Counted from the stretch's first letter, positions 14,931-23,939 are shown. The stretch: DNA of 64,000 nt from Antarcticirhabdus aurantiaca (GCF_009765365.1 NZ_VTOM01000011.1:114322-178321), one strand, 5' to 3'. Program-made: numbers and translations. The notes: generated from the letters alone by a model not told the origin.

Positions 14931-17102
14931 TTATCCCGCCGACGTTCCGTAGAGACGTGTGGTACGGCCGCTCCGGCCGTTGAGAACGAGAAGCGTTTCG
15001 CCGCGCCCGTCTGCCGCTTCCGTCAGGCTGGCAAGGGCGTTGGAAACGGCTCTGCGCGGCGTGCGTCCGGCCTTGACCACGAAGGCGAAGAGGTCGGCTT
15101 TGCCGGCGACGTGCAGGGCGTCGATCACCGGCTCGACCGGCGGCGTGTCCAGGACGACGATGTCGAAGATCGCCTGCATGGCTTCCAGGAGTTCGCCGAA
15201 GGCGGCGCTGCGCAGCAACGCGTCGGCGTTCACCGAGGCCATGTCGCGGCCGGGAATGACGCGCACCGTGCTCAGCGGATCCTGCATGGCGAACCCGCGC
15301 CGCCCGTCGGCCGGCAGGCTGCCGTCGAGGAGATCGGCGAGCGCGGCCGCGGGGTCGAGGCCGAGCTGCCGGTGGATGCTCGGGCGCCTCAGGTCGCAGT
15401 CGATCACCAGGACACGCCGCCCGTCGGCCGCCCAGGTCCGCGCCAGAGCGAGGGCGAGCGTGGTCTTGCCGTCGCCCGGCAGCGCGGACGTGACCATCAC
15501 CACCGCTCCGCAGCGGGGCAGGCGCAGCGGCCCGGGACTGCGGCCGGCGAGCGCCCGGTCGGCGGCCGCGCGCAGGCGGCGCAGGCTTTCGGCGGCGGGC
15601 GAGAGCGGCTCGTCGACGATCTCGTCGGCGACCGTGAGCTGGTCGGGTGCGCCTCGGATCTTCGGCACCAGACCCCCGACCCGGCGCCCCGTTATCGCGT
15701 GAAGCTCCTCGGCCGAGGTGAAGCCGCCCCGTCTCGCGTCGAGAAGCCAGCCGACGCCCAGAGCCGCGCCGGAAGCGATGAGGATGGAGACGGCGACGGC
15801 GAGCGGCACGTTGGGGAAGGCGGGCGCGACCGGAGCGCGGGCTCGCGAAACGATCCGGCTGTCGGCCACCTGAAGAAGCGCCTGCGCGTCGAGCTGCTGC
15901 AAGCGCGAGAGAAGCGTCTGGTAAAGCGTCGCCGCATTCTTGGAGGCCTTCAGGATCTCGTGGAACCGAGCCTGGATGTCGGGGGGGAGGCCGGCGTGCA
16001 GGAGCGCCGCATTCAGTTCCTGGCGCGCGGCGGCGATGCGCGTCTCGCCGTCCGACAGCGCCGCTTCGAGGGACGCGATCCGTTCCTGTGCCTGCGTCGA
16101 CACCGAGGCCTCGACGGCCGCGAGCTCGGCGCGAAAGCCGGTTTCCGGGGCGCTGCCAGGCGTCGCGCCGGCGAGCGCGCGCATGATCCGGCTTCGCTGC
16201 CGCGCCAGTTCCTCGGCCGCGTCGTCGTCGAGCTGCGCGAGCAGCGCCGTCCAGTCCTTGCGCTCGACCTCGCTTCTCAGGACCCGGACCGTCTCGCTCG
16301 TTTGGGCCTGCTCGGCGACGAGATCGCGCAGGGCCGCGTGCAGGGTCAGGAGGTCCGCCTGCCCGGTAGACGAGACCAGCGCGTCGAGATTGTCCGACAC
16401 GGACTGGCTGAAGGCGGCCTCCGCCTCCACCAGCGTCTGCCGGGCCCGTTCGAGCTGGCGCTCGAGTGCTTCGCGGGCCAGGAGCATCGCATCGACCTTG
16501 GAGCCGATCTGCTGGCGAATGTAGACCTCCACCACGGCGTTCGCGAGCGTCGCCGCGCGCTCGGGCGAGATCGAGCGCAGGCCGACCGAAACGAGGCCGG
16601 TCTGGCCCTGGCGGCGCACGGTGAGCGCGCCGCGCAGGTTGTCGAGAACGGCGCTCAGCGCATCCGGGCCGGACGGCGCCGCGCCGCCGAGCCGAAGCGC
16701 GACGCCGATCTTTCCGGCGAGCCCGAGACGGGCGCCGAATTCCGGATCCGCGACGAGGTTCGTCGCTTCGATGACCTCGAGCAGGATTCCGTCGGAGCGC
16801 AGGATGCCCACCTCGCCGTCGACGGTGTCGCCGTCCGGGGCCGGAGCGTCGGCGTCCGGCTGAAGAAGGTTCTGCGGGCTCGCATCGACGAGAACGATCG
16901 CCGACGCATCGAAGCGCGGAGACAGGAAGGCGAGAACAAGGCCGGCGGCGGCGAGCACGGCGACGAGCGTGAGCAGCATGGGGCGCGCCTGCCGGCCCAC
17001 CATGCCCCCGAAGCCGGCGAGGCTGAAATCCATCGGCATGCCGGCGGGAGCTGGATCAGCGGGGAGCGTCGATCGCGGATGATCGAGATGAAGGCTCGTC
17101 AT
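14931..17102 (-). CDS. Polysaccharide co-polymerase/tyrosine-kinase-type protein (Wzc/ExoP/GumC-like)
   Basis: 723 residues. An N-terminal membrane helix (about 43-61) and a second near residue 425-445 flank a large periplasmic Wzz-type region with long coiled coils. The cytoplasmic C-terminal domain is a BY-kinase/MinD-like ATPase: Walker A S-A-L-P-G-D-G-K-T with Lys546, and Walker A' V-L-V-I-D-C-D-L-R-R-P around 564-572. It would set chain length and drive export of an exopolysaccharide or capsule. The usual C-terminal tyrosine cluster is reduced to a single Tyr, so autophosphorylation control may be weak. No Wzx, Wzy or glycosyltransferase genes lie beside it, so the target polysaccharide is unknown. 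Start has an upstream ggagcgatcc site. Confidence 0.88.
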   Translation of the reverse strand: MTSLHLDHPRSTLPADPAPAGMPMDFSLAGFGGMVGRQARPMLLTLVAVLAAAGLVLAFLSPRFDASAIVLVDASPQNLLQPDADAPAPDGDTVDGEVGILRSDGILLEVIEATNLVADPEFGARLGLAGKIGVALRLGGAAPSGPDALSAVLDNLRGALTVRRQGQTGLVSVGLRSISPERAATLANAVVEVYIRQQIGSKVDAMLLAREALERQLERARQTLVEAEAAFSQSVSDNLDALVSSTGQADLLTLHAALRDLVAEQAQTSETVRVLRSEVERKDWTALLAQLDDDAAEELARQRSRIMRALAGATPGSAPETGFRAELAAVEASVSTQAQERIASLEAALSDGETRIAAARQELNAALLHAGLPPDIQARFHEILKASKNAATLYQTLLSRLQQLDAQALLQVADSRIVSRARAPVAPAFPNVPLAVAVSILIASGAALGVGWLLDARRGGFTSAEELHAITGRRVGGLVPKIRGAPDQLTVADEIVDEPLSPAAESLRRLRAAADRALAGRSPGPLRLPRCGAVVMVTSALPGDGKTTLALALARTWAADGRRVLVIDCDLRRPSIHRQLGLDPAAALADLLDGSLPADGRRGFAMQDPLSTVRVIPGRDMASVNADALLRSAAFGELLEAMQAIFDIVVLDTPPVEPVIDALHVAGKADLFAFVVKAGRTPRRAVSNALASLTEAADGRGETLLVLNGRSGRTTRLYGTSAG

Positions 17103-17340
17103 GGATCGCTCCCCGCGCGATCGCGCGAGGCCGGGAGCACCGTCATCGCCGGCATCGTGGAAGGCACCATCGCCACCGCCTGGACCAGGAGACCAGCATC
17201 GACGAGCCGATGCCTCGCCGAACGAGATTAACTCAAGGCGTGTGGATAATCTCTCCCTTTGGTTGTGGTAAGGTTGTGGATTTTGATCTCACCCTTAACG
17301 CGTCGAATGTGCCGAACCGACTCATTGGCTCGGCGGAGCG

Positions 17341-17952
17341 TCAGCCGGCGTTGACGCGCCGATGGGCCTCGCGGCCGACGCAGCGTTCGATGTAGCTTTG
17401 AAGGACGAAACTGTCCTTCAGCCGCGGTGCGCCGAACATCGAGCCGAAGGAAAGCTGCGAGGCGATGTAGAGGTCGGCCGCACTGAAACCGTCGCCGAGA
17501 AGATACGGCGTCTTCCCGAGCGTTCCTTCCAGCGCGCTGACGACGTCGTCGAAGGTGCCCCAGCCGACCGTCGAGCGGGGCAGGGGAGCGGCCTCCTTGC
17601 GCATCATCACCTCGGTCATGGCGGGTTCGAAGCAGCCGCTGCCGAAGAACAGCCAGCGGTAATAGGCGCCGCGCTGGGAACTGGTGGGCGCCGGCGCAAG
17701 ACGAGCCTCGGGATAGGCATCGGCCGCCCAGGCGACGATCGCCGGCGTCTCGGTGACGACGGTGCCGTCGGGGAGGAGAAGCGTCGGCACCTTGCCCATC
17801 GGGTTCAGCGCCAGGAAGTCCGGGCGCCGGGTGTCGCCGGCCTGAAAGTCGACGGGCACGAGGTCGTATTCGGCGCCGGCTTCCTCGAGAGCCCAGTGCG
17901 CGATCACGGCGCGGCTCTGCGGATTGTGGTACAGCTTCAGGTGGTCGGCCAT
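17341..17952 (-). CDS. Glutathione S-transferase family protein
   Basis: 203 residues from the ATG that follows a gggggaa site. The N-terminal thioredoxin-like domain (1-80) begins L-K-L-Y-H-N-P-Q-S-R and contains N-P-M-G-K-V-P-T-L with the cis-Pro, and a T-E-T-P-A-I glutathione-contact turn (the usual E-S is E-T). The C-terminal helical domain has the F-S-A-A-D-L-Y capping motif. It conjugates or reduces substrates with glutathione in the cytosol; the specific substrate cannot be told. Divergent from the aldolase gene with a palindrome between them. Confidence 0.9.
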   Translation of the reverse strand: MADHLKLYHNPQSRAVIAHWALEEAGAEYDLVPVDFQAGDTRRPDFLALNPMGKVPTLLLPDGTVVTETPAIVAWAADAYPEARLAPAPTSSQRGAYYRWLFFGSGCFEPAMTEVMMRKEAAPLPRSTVGWGTFDDVVSALEGTLGKTPYLLGDGFSAADLYIASQLSFGSMFGAPRLKDSFVLQSYIERCVGREAHRRVNAG

Positions 17953-18035
17953 GATCGGTTCCCCCAAGGATCGAGCGGGCGTGCTGCAGGTCCTCCGCGG
18001 GCCCGCGTGCACGCCCAAACACGCATCTTAACGGT

Positions 18036-18061
18036 GGTTGAAGACGACCCTTCATTCAACC
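18036..18061. promoter_or_regulatory. Palindrome between the GST and aldolase genes
   Basis: GGTTGAA at 18036-18042 and TTCAACC at 18055-18061 are perfect inverted arms 12 bases apart, in the spacer between divergent genes. It may be an operator or a hairpin in a leader. No regulator is adjacent. Confidence 0.35.
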
Positions 18062-18180
18062 GATTTTAATGGCGAAGCGCGGTCCGGCCTCTCTGGACGG
18101 GACGCCCGGCTACCGACACAAGGAGTGTCAGGCCGACAGCGGCCAAGACCGTCCGAGATGAAGGCGAAGGTGATTCTCCC

Positions 18181-19095
18181 ATGATCCGCACAGAAACAGT
18201 CCGCAAGATCCTGTCCTGGTACGAGGGTGAAACACCCGGCCTCAAGGCGAACCTGTCACGCCTGCTGATGCATGGCCGCCTCGCCGGCACCGGCCGCCTC
18301 GTCATCCTTCCGGTCGACCAAGGCTTCGAGCACGGTCCCGCGCGCTCGTTCGCGCCGAATCCGGCCGCCTACGACCCACATTATCTCTACAACCTCGCCA
18401 TCGAGTCCGGCGTGTCCGGCTACGCGGCGCCGCTCGGTCTCCTGGAGCAGGGCGCCGACACCTTCGCCGGCGAGGTTCCGCTGATCATGAAGCTGAACAG
18501 CGGCAACTCGCTCGCCGCCGGTTCCAACGATCAGGCGCTGACGGGCACGGTCAAGGACGCGCTGCGCCTCGGCTGCGTGGGCGTCGGCTTCACCATCTAT
18601 CCCGGCTCCGACAAGTTCTACGACATGCAGGAGGAGCTGCGCGAGCTGACCTACGAGGCCAAGAGCCAGGGTCTCATGACCGTCGTCTGGTCGTATCCGC
18701 GCGGCGGCAAGGTGTCGAAGGAAGGCGAGACCGCGCTCGACATCATCGCCTATGCCGCCCACATGGCCGCGCTGATGGGCGCGACGATCATCAAGGTGAA
18801 GCTGCCGAGCGACTACATCGACCTGAAGGAAGCCAAGTCGACCTACGAGAAGAACCACGTGCCGAGCGCGACGATCGCGGAGCGCGTGCAGCACGTCATG
18901 CAGGCTTCGTTCGCCGGCAAGCGCATCGTGGTCTTTTCCGGCGGCGCGGCCAAGACGCGCGAGGAGCTGCTCGACGAGGTCCGCGGCATCCGCGACGGCG
19001 GCGGCAACGGCTCGATCATCGGCCGCAACTCCTTCCAGCGCGAGAAGTCCGAAGCCCTGGCGCTCCTCGAAGAGGTCATGAGCGTCTACGCCTGA
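18181..19095 (+). CDS. fbaB: Class I fructose-bisphosphate aldolase (FbaB/DhnA type)
   Basis: 304 residues, typical length. It cleaves or forms fructose-1,6-bisphosphate in glycolysis and gluconeogenesis through a Schiff base. Recognisable segments are L-P-V-D-Q-G-F-E-H near 41, K-L-N-S-G-N near 102, and the I-I-K-V-K-L-P segment holding the Schiff-base lysine candidates K205 and K207, then V-F-S-G-G near 244 and the phosphate-binding G-R-N-S-F near 282. No signal peptide. Monocistronic with its own terminator. Confidence 0.94.
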   Translation: MIRTETVRKILSWYEGETPGLKANLSRLLMHGRLAGTGRLVILPVDQGFEHGPARSFAPNPAAYDPHYLYNLAIESGVSGYAAPLGLLEQGADTFAGEVPLIMKLNSGNSLAAGSNDQALTGTVKDALRLGCVGVGFTIYPGSDKFYDMQEELRELTYEAKSQGLMTVVWSYPRGGKVSKEGETALDIIAYAAHMAALMGATIIKVKLPSDYIDLKEAKSTYEKNHVPSATIAERVQHVMQASFAGKRIVVFSGGAAKTREELLDEVRGIRDGGGNGSIIGRNSFQREKSEALALLEEVMSVYA

Positions 19096-19125
19096 GGGCG
19101 TTTCGCGCCATCCGACGACGCACCG

Positions 19126-19156
19126 GCACCCCGGCGGATCGCATCCGCCGGGGTGC
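19126..19156 (+). terminator. Terminator after the aldolase gene
   Basis: A 14-bp perfect stem (gcaccccggcggat / atccgccggggtgc) with a 3-base loop, followed by ttcgtttt. It lies between convergent fbaB and znuA and may serve both. Confidence 0.85.
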
Positions 19157-19191
19157 TTCGTTTTCGAGCCGGTCGGTGGGCGGCGGAGCGC

Positions 19192-20214
19192 CTAGCCGTT
19201 AAGGCAGGCGTGCAGCTTCTCCGCGTTCTCGATCATGAGGTCGGTGTAGAGATCCGGCCCGGGCGCGTGGTCGATGCCGACATAGTCGAGCGGCGCGATG
19301 CGGCTGGTCTCGTCGGCGAAGAGGGCGGTCAGCGATTTCGGGAACTGCGGTTCCGACACGAGGCAGCGCGTTCCGGTCTCGGCGATCCTCGCCTTGATCT
19401 CGGCGACGCGACCGGCGCTCGGCGTCACGTCCGGATTGATGGTCACCGAGGCGACCGCCTTCGGCCCGAAGGCGTGCTCGAAGTACTGGAAGCCGTCATG
19501 GGTGACGACGAAGCCCTTGCCGGTATTGGCGGCCAGGATCGCCTTCGCCTTCTCGGCCGCGGCCGTGATCTTGGCCTTCTCGGCCGCCGCATTGGCCTCG
19601 TAGGTCGCCGCGTTGGCAGGGTCGATGCCGCCGAGTTCCGCGGCAATGGCGTCGACGATCCGCTCGGCATTGGCCGGGCTCATCCAGACATGCGGGTCGA
19701 ACTCGCCGTGGCCATGCCCCTCGTGGCCCTCGTGATCGTGGCTCGCCTCCGCCTGCTCGGCTTCATGATCATGGTCGTGATCCCCGCCCGCTTCGGCGTG
19801 ATCGTGTCCATGCTCCTGGCCATGGCCGTGGTCATGCGCCTCGAAGGCCCCGCCCTCGCGGTTCGGAAGGCGCTCGATGCCCGGCGCGTCGTCGGCCGCG
19901 ACGAGCTTGGCACCGGACGCGAGGTTGGGCAGCGAGTCCGTCAGGAAGGTCTCGTAATGTGGGCCGATCCAGAATACCGCCCGCGCCTCGGAAAGTTTCG
20001 CCGCGTCCGAGGGCTTCAACGCGTAGGAATGCGGCGACTGCGCGCTGTCGACGAGAAGGTGCGGCTCGCCGACGCCCTGCATCACGGCGGACACGAGCGA
20101 ATGCAGCGGGCGGATCGAGGCGACGACGTCCGGCGCCTCGGCGCGTGCAACGGCGGCCGGCAGGCACAGAAGGGTGGCGGCGCCGAGCGCGCGAAGGAGC
20201 GGGCGAATGGACAT
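19192..20214 (-). CDS. znuA: Zinc ABC transporter substrate-binding protein ZnuA
   Basis: 340 residues with a Sec signal peptide (about 1-25). Cluster 9 solute-binding fold: R-P-L-H-S near residue 35 supplies the first zinc His, a His/Asp-rich loop occupies about 123-172, F-D-P-H-V-W-M near 174 supplies the second, and V-T-H-D-G-F-Q-Y-F the third. It captures Zn in the periplasm and delivers it to ZnuB. Divergent from znuC across a Zur-box-like palindrome, so repression by Zur in zinc-replete cells is expected. Confidence 0.96.
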   Translation of the reverse strand: MSIRPLLRALGAATLLCLPAAVARAEAPDVVASIRPLHSLVSAVMQGVGEPHLLVDSAQSPHSYALKPSDAAKLSEARAVFWIGPHYETFLTDSLPNLASGAKLVAADDAPGIERLPNREGGAFEAHDHGHGQEHGHDHAEAGGDHDHDHEAEQAEASHDHEGHEGHGHGEFDPHVWMSPANAERIVDAIAAELGGIDPANAATYEANAAAEKAKITAAAEKAKAILAANTGKGFVVTHDGFQYFEHAFGPKAVASVTINPDVTPSAGRVAEIKARIAETGTRCLVSEPQFPKSLTALFADETSRIAPLDYVGIDHAPGPDLYTDLMIENAEKLHACLNG

Positions 20215-20250
20215 GGGAGAAGGCGTCCTGTATCGTGTTTTGTCAGTAAT

Positions 20251-20263
20251 GTTATTACATAAC
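20251..20263. promoter_or_regulatory. Candidate Zur box between znuA and znuCB-zur
   Basis: GTTATtacATAAC, perfect 5-bp arms in an AT-rich island, resembles the core of alphaproteobacterial Zur operators. It lies 37 bp from the znuA start and only 4 bp before the znuC ATG, so one bound repressor could silence both directions. No Shine-Dalgarno sequence fits between it and znuC. Confidence 0.7.
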
Positions 20264-20267
20264 GATC

Positions 20268-21200
20268 ATGACCCGCAGCCTGTCAAGCGCTTCCGCTCCG
20301 TCTCCTTCAGCCGCCGCTGCGCCGCTCATCGAGGCCGCGGGCCTCGGCGTGCGGCGTGATGGTCGCTGGCTGGTGCGCAACGTGTCCCTGTCCGTGCGCC
20401 CCGGCGAGATCGTGACGCTCATCGGCCCGAACGGCTCGGGCAAGAGCACGACGGTCAAAGCGATGCTCGGCGTCCTCTCCGCCGACGAGGGACGCATCGA
20501 GCGGCGCGCCGGGCTCAAGGTCGGCTACGTGCCGCAGAAGCTCGCCGTGGACTGGACGCTGCCGCTGACCGTCGAGCGCATGATGCGGCTCGTCGCCAAC
20601 CATCCGCGCGCCGCGATCGAGGAGAGCCTCGCCGCCACGGGCGTTGCGCACCTTGTCGGCGCCGAGATGCGCAACCTGTCGGGCGGCGAGTTCCAGCGCG
20701 TCCTTCTCGCCCGCGCCATTGCCGGGCGACCGGACCTCCTCGTCCTCGACGAGCCGGTGCAGGGCGTCGACTTCAACGGCGAGGTCGCGCTCTACGAACT
20801 GATCGGCCGCATCCGCCGCGAAACCGGCTGCGGCATCCTCCTCGTCAGCCACGACCTCCACATCGTCATGGCCGAGACCGACACGGTGATCTGCCTCAAC
20901 GGCCACGTCTGCTGCCAGGGCCCGCCGCGCATCGTCGCCGAAAGCGACGAATATGCCCGGCTCTTCGGCCCGCGGGCGCGGGGCGCGCTCGCCGTCTACG
21001 CCCACCACCACGACCACGCGCACCTTCCCGACGGCCGCGTCGTGTCGGTGGATACCGACGGCACGGTGCACGACCACCTCCACGACGCCGCCTGCGGATG
21101 CGACGGGGAGGGGCCGTCGCATCACGACCATCACCATCACCATCATCACGGCGGCGCGCATTCCCACCCGCCGCACGGTACGGGCGGGGAGGCGGCCTGA
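20268..21200 (+). CDS. znuC: Zinc ABC transporter ATP-binding protein ZnuC with His-rich tail
   Basis: 310 residues. Walker A G-P-N-G-S-G-K-S at 53-60, Q-loop V-P-Q near 88, signature L-S-G-G-E at 137-141, Walker B L-L-V-L-D-E-P near 156, and the H-loop S-H-D-L. After the ATPase core a tail from about residue 240 carries many His residues, including a run of seven near 290; most ZnuC proteins end before this. The tail may bind or sense zinc. An upstream GTG in a ribosome-site context is absent and the ATG has no visible ribosome site, so translation may be leaderless. Its stop overlaps the znuB ATG by one base. Confidence 0.94.
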   Translation: MTRSLSSASAPSPSAAAAPLIEAAGLGVRRDGRWLVRNVSLSVRPGEIVTLIGPNGSGKSTTVKAMLGVLSADEGRIERRAGLKVGYVPQKLAVDWTLPLTVERMMRLVANHPRAAIEESLAATGVAHLVGAEMRNLSGGEFQRVLLARAIAGRPDLLVLDEPVQGVDFNGEVALYELIGRIRRETGCGILLVSHDLHIVMAETDTVICLNGHVCCQGPPRIVAESDEYARLFGPRARGALAVYAHHHDHAHLPDGRVVSVDTDGTVHDHLHDAACGCDGEGPSHHDHHHHHHHGGAHSHPPHGTGGEAA

Positions 21201-22003
21201 TGTTCGCCGAGTTCTTTGTGCGGGCGCTCGTCGCCGGGCTCGGCGTGGCGCTGGTGTCCGGCCCGCTCGGCTGCTTCGTGATCTGGCGGCGCATGGCTTA
21301 TTTCGGCGAGACCATGGCCCATGCTTCGCTGCTCGGCGTCAGCCTCGGCCTGCTGCTCGACCTGCCGCTGCCGCCCACCGTCTTCGCGACGGCGGTTCTC
21401 GTCGCGCTCGCGCTTCTCGGCCTGGAGCGGCTGGGCGGGCTGTCGACGGATGCTCTGCTCGGCATCCTGTCGCATGCCTCGCTGGCGCTCGGCTTGGTGG
21501 CGGCGGCGCTCGTGCCGAACCTTCGCGTCGATCTCATGAGCTTCCTGTTCGGCGACATCCTCGCCGTCACCTGGTTCGACGTCGCCGTGGTGTTCGGCGG
21601 CGGGCTCGGAGCGCTCGGGGTTCTCGCGCTGTTCTGGCGCCAGCTCCTCGCCTCCACCGTCAGCCCGGAGATCGCCAGCGCCGAGGGCATGAAGCCCGGC
21701 ATCGCCCGGCTGATCCTGGTGGTGCTCGTCGCAGCGGTGGTCGCCGTGTCGATCAAGATCGTCGGCGTCCTCCTGATCACCGCCATGCTGGTGATCCCGG
21801 CCGCCACCGCGCGGCGCGTGTCGCCGAGCCCCGAGGTCATGGCCGTGGCATCCAGCCTTTGCGGCATGGCCGCGGTGGTGGCCGGGCTCTTCGCCTCGCT
21901 GAACTTCGACCTGCCGCCGGGACCGGCCATCGTCGCGGCCGCGCTGCTGGTCTTCCTGGCGAGCCTTGCCGTGCCTCGCCGCCTGATCATGGGGAGCCGC
22001 TGA
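21200..22003 (+). CDS. znuB: Zinc ABC transporter permease ZnuB
   Basis: 267 residues, hydrophobic throughout with about eight helices, starting at the ATG that overlaps the znuC stop (TGATG). The opening F-A-E-F-F-V-R-A-L-V-A-G and the G-C-F-V-I-W-R-R-M-A-Y-F-G-E-T-M-A-H-A segment are hallmarks of ABC-3 (cluster 9) metal permeases. It forms the inner-membrane channel for Zn2+. Its stop overlaps the next start by one base, so znuC-znuB-zur is tightly coupled. Confidence 0.95.
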   Translation: MFAEFFVRALVAGLGVALVSGPLGCFVIWRRMAYFGETMAHASLLGVSLGLLLDLPLPPTVFATAVLVALALLGLERLGGLSTDALLGILSHASLALGLVAAALVPNLRVDLMSFLFGDILAVTWFDVAVVFGGGLGALGVLALFWRQLLASTVSPEIASAEGMKPGIARLILVVLVAAVVAVSIKIVGVLLITAMLVIPAATARRVSPSPEVMAVASSLCGMAAVVAGLFASLNFDLPPGPAIVAAALLVFLASLAVPRRLIMGSR

Positions 22004-22410
22004 TGGCCAAGACCAAGATCGGCCGCAATGAAAACCTGGTGCTGGAGGCGCTTCGCGACGCCTCGGGGGCGCCGCGCACCGCCTATCAGCTGCTCGAGAC
22101 GCTCCGGCCCGAAGGGCTGAAGGCGCCGCTCCAGGTGTATCGGGCGCTGAAGAGCCTGTCGGAGCGCCACCTCGTCCACCGGCTGGAAAGTCTCAACGCC
22201 TATCTCGCCTGCTCCTGCACCCACGGGGAGGGCGAGGAAGACGGGCACGCGCTGGTCTTCGCGATCTGCGACGGCTGCGGCACCGTGCGCGAGTTCGCCG
22301 ATCCCGCCCTCGGGGAGCGCGTGAAGGCGCTCGCGGCCGAAACCGCCTTCACGCCGCGCTTCGCCGCCACCGAGATCCACGGCACCTGCGCCGATTGCCG
22401 GGCGGGCTGA
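22003..22410 (+). CDS. zur: Zinc uptake regulator Zur (Fur family)
   Basis: 135 residues. A winged-helix DNA-binding half (T-A-Y-Q-L-L-E near 26, L-Q-V-Y-R-A-L-K-S-L near 45) is followed by the metal/dimer domain with His in H-A-L-V-F-A-I and two Cys pairs, C-D-G-C and C-A-D-C, that form the structural zinc site. It represses zinc uptake when zinc is plentiful. Last gene of the operon it is expected to control, through the palindrome ahead of znuC. Confidence 0.93.
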   Translation: MAKTKIGRNENLVLEALRDASGAPRTAYQLLETLRPEGLKAPLQVYRALKSLSERHLVHRLESLNAYLACSCTHGEGEEDGHALVFAICDGCGTVREFADPALGERVKALAAETAFTPRFAATEIHGTCADCRAG

Positions 22411-22437
22411 GCCCGTCCGGCGGGATGGTGTTTGCGT

Positions 22438-22869
22438 TCAATTCGCCGGGGCGGTCGGGTTGCCGGCCTCGTCGAAGGTCAGGAGATGGGCGATGAGGTT
22501 GTCGATCTCGGCCGGGTTCTTCAGGCCGGGAAAGGCCATCTTCGTGCCCTTCACGACGGCGCGCGGGTTCTCCAGCCAGGGCCGCATCGTTTCGGCGGTC
22601 CAAGGACCCTGGCTCGCCGCCCAGTCCATGAACGGCTTGGAGAACTGGTAGCCTTCGACGGCGCCGGGCTGCTCGCCGATGATGCCGTTGAGCTCGGGGC
22701 CGATCTTGTTGGCGGCGCCCGGTCCCAGCGCGTGACAGGCCTTGCACTTGTTGAAGATCGTCGCGCCGGCCTTGGGGTCGCCGGCGCCCTGCGCCGCAGC
22801 CTCCGTCGCGGCGATGCCCGCAATGCCCGCGGCGGCGAGCGCCGCAGCGACCACGATTGCGATCCGCAT
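22438..22869 (-). CDS. Class I c-type cytochrome, periplasmic
   Basis: 143 residues from an ATG with a ggagg site. Signal peptide about 1-26, then one haem site C-K-A-C-H near residue 42 and a distal Met in T-K-M-A-F-P-G, the layout of small soluble cytochrome c2/c550-type carriers. It shuttles electrons in the periplasm, typically between the bc1 complex and oxidases. It stands alone, convergent with zur and upstream of the sugar kinase end. Confidence 0.92.
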   Translation of the reverse strand: MRIAIVVAAALAAAGIAGIAATEAAAQGAGDPKAGATIFNKCKACHALGPGAANKIGPELNGIIGEQPGAVEGYQFSKPFMDWAASQGPWTAETMRPWLENPRAVVKGTKMAFPGLKNPAEIDNLIAHLLTFDEAGNPTAPAN

Positions 22870-22982
22870 GTTTCCTCCACACCCGTTCGAATCAGGTGCC
22901 CAACCCGGATCGCACGATAGCGCCCGGCGCCGCCGCGGCAATCCGGACCTTCGAACGATTCCAGGATGAAGAGCGGTGCGGC

Positions 22983-23939
22983 TTATCGGGCCAGGGGCGC
23001 GAGGCCGAGGTCGGCGCGACGCGGCAGGTCGGCCCCGCGCCGCCCGCAGGTGACGGCCGCCGCGCGTACGGCAAAGCCGATCAGCGCTTCGAGGTCGCCC
23101 CGGCCGAACTGCGCCAGTGCCTCGCGCGACATCTGCCCGTCTTCGGCGAGTTTCGACAGCATGGCTGCGAAGAAAGTGTCGCCCGCCCCGACGGTGTCGA
23201 CGACCTCGACGCGGACACCGTCGACGGAAACGGACACGCCGGAGGCGGACAGAGCCATCGCCCCCTTCTCGCCCCGGGTGCAGACGGCCAGACTTGCACC
23301 GAGCGAGACCCATTCGCCGAGGACGTCGGCGATCTCCCGGTTGGGGTAGAGTTGCGCGAGATCCTCGTCGCTCGCCTTGACGAGCGCCGCGGAGGCCACG
23401 AACTCGGCGACCTTCACCCGCCAGACGTCGAGATCCGGCACGATCGAGGCGCGGATGTTCGGATCGTAGGAGATGAACAGCCGGTCCTTTTCCTGCGCGA
23501 CGAGCTTGGACAGCGCGAGCGAGGTCGGCTCGGAGACGGTCGTGTAGGATCCGCCGATATGGATGGCCGCGACCTCGGGCGCCAGCGCCTCCGGCACCTC
23601 GTCCGGCACCACCGAACGGTCGGCCGTGCCTTCGGTGTAGAAGGAATATTGCGGCACGCCCGCCGCCGAGAGCGAGACCATCGCGAGCGTCGTGTTGCGG
23701 CCCGTCGGGATCAGGAAGCTCTGGTCGATCGACTCGGCCGCCATGAAGGCGCGCAGCTGCCGGCCGTAGAGATCGTTCGAGATCTTGCCGAAGAAGGCGA
23801 CTGGGTGGCCGAGCCGGGCGAGGCCGAGCGCGGCGTTCAGCGCCGAGCCGCCGATGCGCGCCTGGAGGTCGATGCGCGACACGTCCTCGCCGGTTTCCGC
23901 GAAGACGTCGAACAGGGAATCGCCGCAGCACAGAAACAT
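22983..23939 (-). CDS. PfkB-family carbohydrate kinase (fructokinase-like)
   Basis: 318 residues from the ATG with a ggaggg site. N-terminal C-G-D-S-L-F-D-V and G-G-S-A-L-N-A-A-L-G-L-A-R-L-G form the sugar-binding start of the ribokinase fold; the C-terminal D-T-V-G-A-G-D-T-F-F carries the catalytic Asp and the anion hole. Phosphorylates a sugar or sugar derivative with ATP; fructose is the most common assignment for this subgroup but substrate cannot be read from sequence. No sugar transporter is adjacent. Confidence 0.88.
   Translation of the reverse strand: MFLCCGDSLFDVFAETGEDVSRIDLQARIGGSALNAALGLARLGHPVAFFGKISNDLYGRQLRAFMAAESIDQSFLIPTGRNTTLAMVSLSAAGVPQYSFYTEGTADRSVVPDEVPEALAPEVAAIHIGGSYTTVSEPTSLALSKLVAQEKDRLFISYDPNIRASIVPDLDVWRVKVAEFVASAALVKASDEDLAQLYPNREIADVLGEWVSLGASLAVCTRGEKGAMALSASGVSVSVDGVRVEVVDTVGAGDTFFAAMLSKLAEDGQMSREALAQFGRGDLEALIGFAVRAAAVTCGRRGADLPRRADLGLAPLAR

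Noticed and set aside
14847..17231. 794-codon plus-strand frame opposite the Wzc-like gene
   Set aside because: Antisense shadow; the minus strand shows Walker motifs and membrane helices.
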